In this document: positions 60,717 to 64,000 of the stretch, one piece after another
Position numbering within the stretch: position 1 is the first letter of the stretch
Layout: the number at the start of each line of letters is the position of its first letter
Assembly: GCA_003216535.1 (NCBI GenBank)
Contig: QCIS01000001.1
Span: 62,001-126,000, forward strand
Direction of reading: 5' to 3'
Length of the DNA: 64,000 nt
DNA from: Prochlorococcus sp. AG-402-N08
GTDB taxonomy: Bacteria; Cyanobacteriota; Cyanobacteriia; PCC-6307; Cyanobiaceae
The notes under the pieces: generated by a model
Told to the model about the DNA's origin: nothing
What the model saw: the letters and a program-made list of their open reading frames with translations, nothing else
Databases searched by the model: none
Program-made: the position numbers and the translations under genes

Positions 60717-60953
60717 ATGAACATATCAAATAATGCAGGAATCGACTCTAATGATCTAGCTAAGAGAGGTGAAAGCTTGATAAGAAAATCAACTAATAGA
60801 TATTTAACTACGGTTAAAATTGCTTTCAGAGCTAAACAAAGACGTTTTGATGATTTTGATGGCTTATTAGAGGAGTCAACAATTAAACCCGTTCAAAGGT
60901 CGATTATTGAACTAAGCGATGAACAAGATCAACCAGATTTGCTTCCCGGTTAA
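60717..60953 (+). CDS. rpoZ: RNA polymerase omega subunit
   Basis: 78-residue small subunit that aids polymerase assembly. Core segment is [20 protein letters not shown]...[15 protein letters not shown], matching cyanobacterial omega rather than the E. coli form. A short acidic tail ([14 protein letters not shown]) follows. The DUF1818 gene begins 2 bp after its stop. Confidence 0.9.
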   Translation: MNISNNAGIDSNDLAKRGESLIRKSTNRYLTTVKIAFRAKQRRFDDFDGLLEESTIKPVQRSIIELSDEQDQPDLLPG

Positions 60954-60955
60954 TT

Positions 60956-61327
60956 TTGGTAAAAGACCAAAAAGGATGGAGATTACTTAAAGATTTTAAA
61001 AAAGGCAAATTTTGCTTTTTGATTAGTGTTGATAATTGGTCAATTGAGTTACAAAAATGTGAATTCTATTCACTTTACTTTCTACTATTAAAAATTAATG
61101 AACAACTATTAGTCATTAAGGATGAACTAATGGATGAAGAGTCTATTACTTTAGAATTAGAACAACTACCTTGGTATATTAAGTTAGAAGGTAAAAAAAA
61201 TGAATGGAGTTTAAGGTTTGTTTTTGAAAGTCAAGACCAAACTAGATCCTTTGAAATGTATTGGCCGATACCGATAGCACAAAATTTATTTTTTGAAATA
61301 GAAAAAATGTGGGAATCAATGGAATAA
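60956..61327 (+). CDS. DUF1818-family protein
   Basis: 123 residues, TTG start 2 bp after rpoZ. It follows the DUF1818 pattern: GWRLLKDF near the N-terminus, the NWSIELQKCEFYSLYFLLLK segment, an acidic D-E run with LELEQLPWYIKLEG, then WSLRFVFES and FEMYWPIPIAQNLFFEIEKMW. Cyanobacterial/plastid family of unknown function. The tight linkage to rpoZ is common in cyanobacteria and hints at transcription-related work, but this is inference. Confidence 0.82.
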   Translation: MVKDQKGWRLLKDFKKGKFCFLISVDNWSIELQKCEFYSLYFLLLKINEQLLVIKDELMDEESITLELEQLPWYIKLEGKKNEWSLRFVFESQDQTRSFEMYWPIPIAQNLFFEIEKMWESME

Positions 61328-61639
61328 AAGATAAATAAAATTGGAAATTTTAGAAAATATTTCCCCCTCAAAAAAAAATTTTTTCACAACTTTTCCACAA
61401 CATTTTTTTAAAAAATATCTTTTGATCTAAAGCATGTGGAAAACTTCTGAGTTTATAAAAATCTTTATATTTCAGTAAGATTTAATTTTACAAAATTAAT
61501 TTCCATGACTCTAAGCTTTATGACTAGATTCTCATTATTCTATGACCTGAGACTGTTTTTTAATAATGCTTGTTGACGATTAAGTGATTTTGGAGAAAAC
61601 TACATCTTAAATATTTAAATTTCAACAAGTTTTTTCAAT
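61328..61639. other. AT-rich intergenic region with clustered DnaA-box-like sites
   Basis: 312 bp without a gene. It holds TTTTCCACA at 61391-61399 (plus), the same 9-mer on the minus strand at 61435-61443, and the one-mismatch TTTTTCACA at 61380-61388. TTTTCCACA is the DnaA-box form reported for Synechococcus. The boxes flank a very AT-rich stretch (61401-61430). The rest is featureless and must include the promoter of the DUF2811 gene. Confidence 0.5.
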
Positions 61640-61891
61640 ATGCAAAAGTTAAATTCCGACAAAAATTCAAAAGTTTTAAATCATAAAGATGAAGTAATAA
61701 GTTTCAGATGTGAACTTCAAGAAAATCTTCAAAAGGCTATGAAAGAATTTGTTGAGGAGCATCCTAACTGGGATCAATACAGGATAATACAAGCTGCTAT
61801 TTCAGGATTTTTGATGCAAAAAGGATTTCAAAATAGGGATTTAACGAGACTTTATATTGGCAATATGTTTTCAATGAATTTTAAAGACTAA
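61640..61891 (+). CDS. DUF2811-family protein
   Basis: 83-residue protein; after a Lys/Asn-rich 20-residue lead, the conserved part reads VISFRCELQENLQKAMKEFV and HPNWDQYRIIQAAISGFLMQ, the pattern of the cyanobacterial DUF2811 family. The helix-turn-helix look and lack of Cys or membrane segments suggest a small soluble, perhaps nucleic-acid-binding protein. It directly follows the DnaA-box-like region. Confidence 0.78.
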   Translation: MQKLNSDKNSKVLNHKDEVISFRCELQENLQKAMKEFVEEHPNWDQYRIIQAAISGFLMQKGFQNRDLTRLYIGNMFSMNFKD

Positions 61892-61898
61892 AAAATTT

Positions 61899-62357
61899 TT
61901 ATATTTTTTCTAGTAGTATTTTTGCAATATCATTTCTGACCGGTAATATAGATAATCTATTTCCTTTTTTTACAACTAATAACTCATCCTCATTAAATAA
62001 AATCTTTAATTCAGGTAAACTTAAAATCTTATCTGACTTAGATTTATATTTTACTTTTACACAATCCCATCTAGGATTATCAGGTTTCGATTTTGGATCA
62101 AAATATTTCGAATCTTTATCAAATTGTGTAGGATCAACAATATTTAGATCTATTACCTCCATAAGTCCCACAATACCTGGGGGTTTACAGTTCGAATGAT
62201 AGAAAAAAACCTTATCTCCTTTATCCATTTTTCTCATAAAATTTCGAGCCTGATAATTCCTTATTCCGTCCCATAAAGTTACCCCGTCCTTTTTTAAAGT
62301 ATCAATGCTATAAGCATCAGGCTCACTTTTCATTAGCCAAAAATTTTCTTCAGTCAT
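61899..62357 (-). CDS. EVE-domain protein
   Basis: 152-residue single EVE domain (PUA-like fold): WLMKSEPDAYSIDTLKKDG at the N-terminus, LWDGIRNYQARNFMRKM, DKVFFYHSNCKPPGIVGLME and NPRWDCVKVKY. EVE proteins bind modified bases in DNA or RNA in various contexts. Its stop is 7 bp from the DUF2811 stop on the other strand. Confidence 0.92.
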   Translation of the reverse strand: MTEENFWLMKSEPDAYSIDTLKKDGVTLWDGIRNYQARNFMRKMDKGDKVFFYHSNCKPPGIVGLMEVIDLNIVDPTQFDKDSKYFDPKSKPDNPRWDCVKVKYKSKSDKILSLPELKILFNEDELLVVKKGNRLSILPVRNDIAKILLEKI

Positions 62358-62699
62358 ATCAAGGTATTTGGAGGAAATTGCAAATCGTGAACGAATCGTG
62401 AATGTAATATCATACTATTCGCTTTTATATATTTATTATCCATTAAAGTTTTTTTTCCGGAAAGTAAGATTTTCAAAATGTACTTTAAAGTATTAATACC
62501 AATAATTTATTCATCTAATAAGCTACTTGTTTCAGGTTTACTCGTTTTATTTTGCTGAGAAGGTTTATCTATTTCATAATAAAATACAGTTATGTAGCAG
62601 TACCGTGAAGATTTAATATAAAAATAAGTATATGCGACTGATTTCTTTACATTAGTTAATACTTATGTTATATTTGTTTACATAATCATTCTTTTAATT
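62358..62699. other. Intergenic region upstream of the Hli cluster
   Basis: 342 bp, very AT-rich. It holds promoters for the EVE gene (minus) and the Hli cluster (plus). Seen: an 11-bp near-direct repeat AATCGTGAACG / AATCGTGAATG at 62383-62404, and an inverted repeat TTATGT / ACATAA (62663-62668, 62680-62685) just before the first Hli gene. A 26-codon frame at 62478-62558 has no supporting evidence. Confidence 0.4.
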
Positions 62700-62807
62700 A
62701 TGACACCTGAAGCAGAAAGATTTAATGGTTGGGCGGCAATGCTCGGTTTCGTAGCAGCTGTTGGCGCATACGTAACAACTGGTCAAATTATTCCTGGTTG
62801 GTTCTAA
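62700..62807 (+). CDS. High-light-inducible protein, cluster member 1 (35 aa)
   Basis: 35-residue Hli: MTPEAERFNGWAAMLGF then VAAVGAYVTTGQIIPGWF. The chlorophyll-binding core ExxNGxxAMxGF appears as ERFNGWAAMLGF with Trp in the usual Arg position. The C-terminal TGQIIPG tail marks the multicopy/phage-type Hlis. The stop overlaps the ATG of the next Hli gene (TAATG). It is one of the shortest possible Hli proteins, almost only the helix. Confidence 0.87.
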   Translation: MTPEAERFNGWAAMLGFVAAVGAYVTTGQIIPGWF

Positions 62808-62947
62808 TGACAAATTCAAAAACAAAAACAATCGAAAAGGAAAAAGTTGTTGCAGAGACACTTAACGGCAGGTTTGCAATGCTTGGGTTAGTAGCTGCTA
62901 TTGGCGCATATCTAACTACTGGACAAATTATTCCTGGGTTCGTTTAA
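62807..62947 (+). CDS. High-light-inducible protein, cluster member 2 (46 aa)
   Basis: 46 residues from ATG 62807; a longer reading from 62729 is out of frame with member 1 and false. A Lys/Glu-rich N-terminal 18 residues precede ETLNGRFAMLGLVAAIGAYL and TTGQIIPGFV. The C-terminal half is nearly the same as member 1 (GAYxTTGQIIPG), in DNA as well as protein, so the two look like a tandem duplicate. Confidence 0.9.
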   Translation: MTNSKTKTIEKEKVVAETLNGRFAMLGLVAAIGAYLTTGQIIPGFV

Positions 62948-62977
62948 AAACCAATTCAAAAATTACTTAACTAAATA

Positions 62978-63106
62978 ATGGAAAACTCAAAACCAACTTA
63001 TTGGCAAAATGCCGAGAGAACCAATGGAAGAATGGCAATGATGGGTTTATTCGCATTGGTAGTAAACTACGGTCTTTTTGGCTGGATCATCCCAGGTATT
63101 TTTTAA
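62978..63106 (+). CDS. High-light-inducible protein, cluster member 3 (42 aa)
   Basis: 42-residue Hli with ERTNGRMAMMGLFALVVNYG in the core and a tail GWIIPGIF that is the degenerate equivalent of TGQIIPG. The N-terminal MENSKPTYWQNA gives the Trp seen before the pigment motif in many Hlis. It begins 30 bp after member 2 and ends 1 bp before the next ORF. Confidence 0.9.
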   Translation: MENSKPTYWQNAERTNGRMAMMGLFALVVNYGLFGWIIPGIF

Positions 63107-63107
63107 A

Positions 63108-63203
63108 ATGAATGTAGACATTTTCTTAATCTCCTTCTTTACATATCTATTAGTGCCAGTGGTAATGATAGCTAAAGGAAAAAAGCAACTAATTAAAAAA
63201 TGA
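63108..63203 (+). CDS. 31-aa single-helix membrane peptide in Hli cluster
   Basis: ATG one base after the Hli stop, 31 residues: a hydrophobic helix NVDIFLISFFTYLLVPVVM, then a basic tail AKGKKQLIKK. No Hli motif. Its stop overlaps the next ATG by 4 bp, so it seems to be part of the same translated string. Function unknown. Confidence 0.55.
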   Translation: MNVDIFLISFFTYLLVPVVMIAKGKKQLIKK

Positions 63204-63379
63204 ATTTAGGTATTCTTTTTCTCTTAGTTAATGCAACTGGATCAATAACTTTATCCGAATTGGATTGGATTGCAGATCATCAATCAGAATTTTCAAGGTT
63301 AGATATGGCACTAGTTCTAAAGATTGGTCGCCTTATGGATGAAGGAATGATAGAACTTGATTGTAAATTGCCAGCATAA
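63200..63379 (+). CDS. 59-aa hypothetical protein ending the Hli cluster
   Basis: ATG overlapping the preceding stop (ATGA). 59 residues: a short hydrophobic start MNLGILFLLVNATG, then a soluble helical part SELDWIADHQSEFSRLDMAL and KIGRLMDEGMIELDCKL. The later part resembles a winged-helix fragment or a small regulatory domain, but there is no recognisable family. A terminator follows 25 bp downstream. Confidence 0.62.
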   Translation: MNLGILFLLVNATGSITLSELDWIADHQSEFSRLDMALVLKIGRLMDEGMIELDCKLPA

Positions 63380-63404
63380 ATATTTAAAATTTAATCTTCA
63401 TGAG

Positions 63405-63437
63405 AGCTTGCTTTTAGCAATATAAGCGAGCTTTTTT
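63405..63437 (+). terminator. Rho-independent terminator of the Hli cluster
   Basis: AGCTTGCTT (63405-63413) pairs with AAGCGAGCT (63424-63432), one G-U included, around a 10-base loop, and runs into six Ts. It ends the plus-strand Hli/small-ORF transcript. Confidence 0.85.
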
Positions 63438-63465
63438 GTTTTCTATCTGTCATGAGTGTGTTCAT

Positions 63466-63489
63466 AAAAAAAAGGGCTAATTGCCCCTT
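63466..63489 (-). terminator. Minus-strand terminator
   Basis: On the minus strand AAGGGGC-AATTA-GCCCTTT forms a stem of up to 7 bp (one G-U) followed by a run of Ts (plus-strand As 63466-63473). It would end the candidate small RNA, or a long 3' tail of the dienelactone hydrolase mRNA. Confidence 0.75.
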
Positions 63490-63640
63490 ATTGTGGATCG
63501 ACTGTCAATCAAGTTTTTGTTACTTGTGATGGGTGTATTTCTTAGGTATAAGTGGTTTAAGGACTTGTCCTTTTCGTAAGGACTTGAGCCTAGCGGTTTC
63601 AAGGTTAACCCCGCACTCCTACACATGGGTACAAAAACCT
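63466..63640 (-). ncRNA. Candidate structured small RNA
   Basis: This part of the 63380-63747 gap contains no ORF but is visibly richer in G and C than surrounding intergenic DNA. Read on the minus strand it has several hairpins: GCGG/CCGC (63606-63586 region), GTCCTT/AAGGAC around ACGA (63577-63561), CAAGT/ACTTG (63522-63506) and GATTG/CGATC (63504-63490). It finishes with a terminator-like stem GGGC/GCCC, extended by A-T and G-T pairs, and eight Ts (63489-63466). It does not match tRNA, RNase P, SRP or tmRNA motifs that I know; 6S or a Yfr-type cyanobacterial RNA remains possible. The 5' end is a guess. Confidence 0.5.
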
Positions 63641-63747
63641 TTTTAATTTATGAAGATTTCTTATTTGATCAATAGTATTCTCGACTAATTCCTACAATAT
63701 TATTTAATTGCTAACTGCCAATAACGATAGCAATTATAAAATTTTTG

Positions 63748-64000
63748 TTAATTTAATTCTTTCATCAATAAATTCCAACCAATTGATGATGCTTCTTTAT
63801 CGAAGGATTCTCTTTCCTCACACATAAAGCCATGATGAGCTCCTTTAACTTCAACATAAATAAATCTCTCTTCTAACGGATCTACTTTTTTAAATCTTTT
63901 TTTTATTTCTAATCTATCTTGTAAGGGAATTAAATCATCAGAAGAACCACAAATAAAATTTAATTTTCCAGAAACTTTTTCAAGTAAATCTAAAGGTGCA
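63748..64000 (-). CDS. Dienelactone hydrolase-family protein, C-terminal fragment
   Basis: The last 83 codons of a gene running off the right edge. The visible C-terminus contains FICGSSDDLIP (catalytic Asp of alpha/beta hydrolases of the DLH family) and VKGAHHGFMCEERES (catalytic His in the GAxHGF motif), and it closes with GWNLLMKELN. The nucleophile lies outside the window. DLH-family proteins in cyanobacteria are cytosolic hydrolases of uncertain substrate. It is followed by about 100 AT-rich bases before the candidate small RNA. Confidence 0.85.
   Translation of the reverse strand, partial: APLDLLEKVSGKLNFICGSSDDLIPLQDRLEIKKRFKKVDPLEERFIYVEVKGAHHGFMCEERESFDKEASSIGWNLLMKELN

Noticed and set aside
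61328-61639. Calling this region the chromosomal origin
   Set aside because: Two perfect and one imperfect DnaA boxes are too few, and neither dnaA nor dnaN is adjacent; recorded only as a box cluster.
62478-62558. 26-codon ORF in the gap before the Hli cluster
   Set aside because: Too short, AT-driven composition, and no overlap or spacing that links it to the next gene; nothing beyond an open frame supports it.
63488-63640. Reading the structured segment as plus-strand RNA
   Set aside because: The plus strand has no terminator at the right side, whereas the minus strand ends in a hairpin with a T-run, so the minus orientation is preferred.

Overview
The window is a compact, AT-rich chromosomal segment (intergenic DNA and third codon positions strongly A/T) of a picocyanobacterium, most likely a high-light-adapted Prochlorococcus. 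The support is the split rpoC1/rpoC2, the cyanobacterial atp gene order with atpD-atpC elsewhere, Ycf35, PSRP-3/Ycf65, DUF3143, DUF1818 and DUF2811 proteins, several high-light-inducible (Hli) genes, a cyanobacterial-type PII, and a biotin operon with the picocyanobacterial esterase BioK. Strain identity cannot be read from the sequence. No tRNA, rRNA, CRISPR array, insertion sequence or prophage was seen.

Layout. 1-5.3 kb: minus-strand rimP-nusA-ylxR, a secreted HtrA protease, rpiA, and hisD. 5.4-17.5 kb: rpsT, tatD, then rpoB-rpoC1-rpoC2 followed closely by a 50-aa Hli gene and rlmN. 17.5-22.3 kb: a 41-aa membrane peptide, then a compact HEAT repeat / DUF2997 / Ycf35 / ferredoxin / aldo-keto reductase run, then rsmG (opposite strand), a J-domain protein and a DUF3143 protein. 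22.3-26.8 kb: a tightly overlapped minus-strand operon bioF-bioK-bioC-bioD-bioA. 27-33.5 kb: a Ski2-like helicase, fumC, purB, tlyA. 33.5-38 kb: an 81-aa unknown gene with glnB (PII), queF, and ccs1/ccdA/ftsW. 38.3-44 kb: the ATP synthase operon. 44-52 kb: a 2Fe-2S ferredoxin, a 63-aa unknown, a DUF3326 protein, a minus-strand CNNM-GTPase-nadD-nadE run, pepP, a 52-aa ORF and PSRP-3. 52.3-61.9 kb: atpD-atpC, groES-groEL, secG, gpmI, pyrR, a lid-less Hsp70, rpoZ with a DUF1818 protein, and a DUF2811 protein. 61.9-64 kb: an EVE protein, a cluster of three tandem Hli genes with two tiny ORFs, a structured intergenic segment that looks like a minus-strand small RNA, and the 3' part of a dienelactone hydrolase.

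Most of the window is housekeeping: transcription, ATP synthesis, cofactor synthesis (biotin, NAD, queuosine), purine and histidine synthesis, protein folding and cytochrome c maturation. Genes are packed with 4-bp overlaps, and several convergent pairs share or nearly share their stop codons. The least explained parts are the GC-richer structured segment near 63.5 kb, the clustered DnaA-box-like sites near 61.4 kb, the HEAT/Ycf35/ferredoxin cluster, the unknown gene upstream of PII with an NtcA-like promoter, and the paired hairpins between atpB and atpE.
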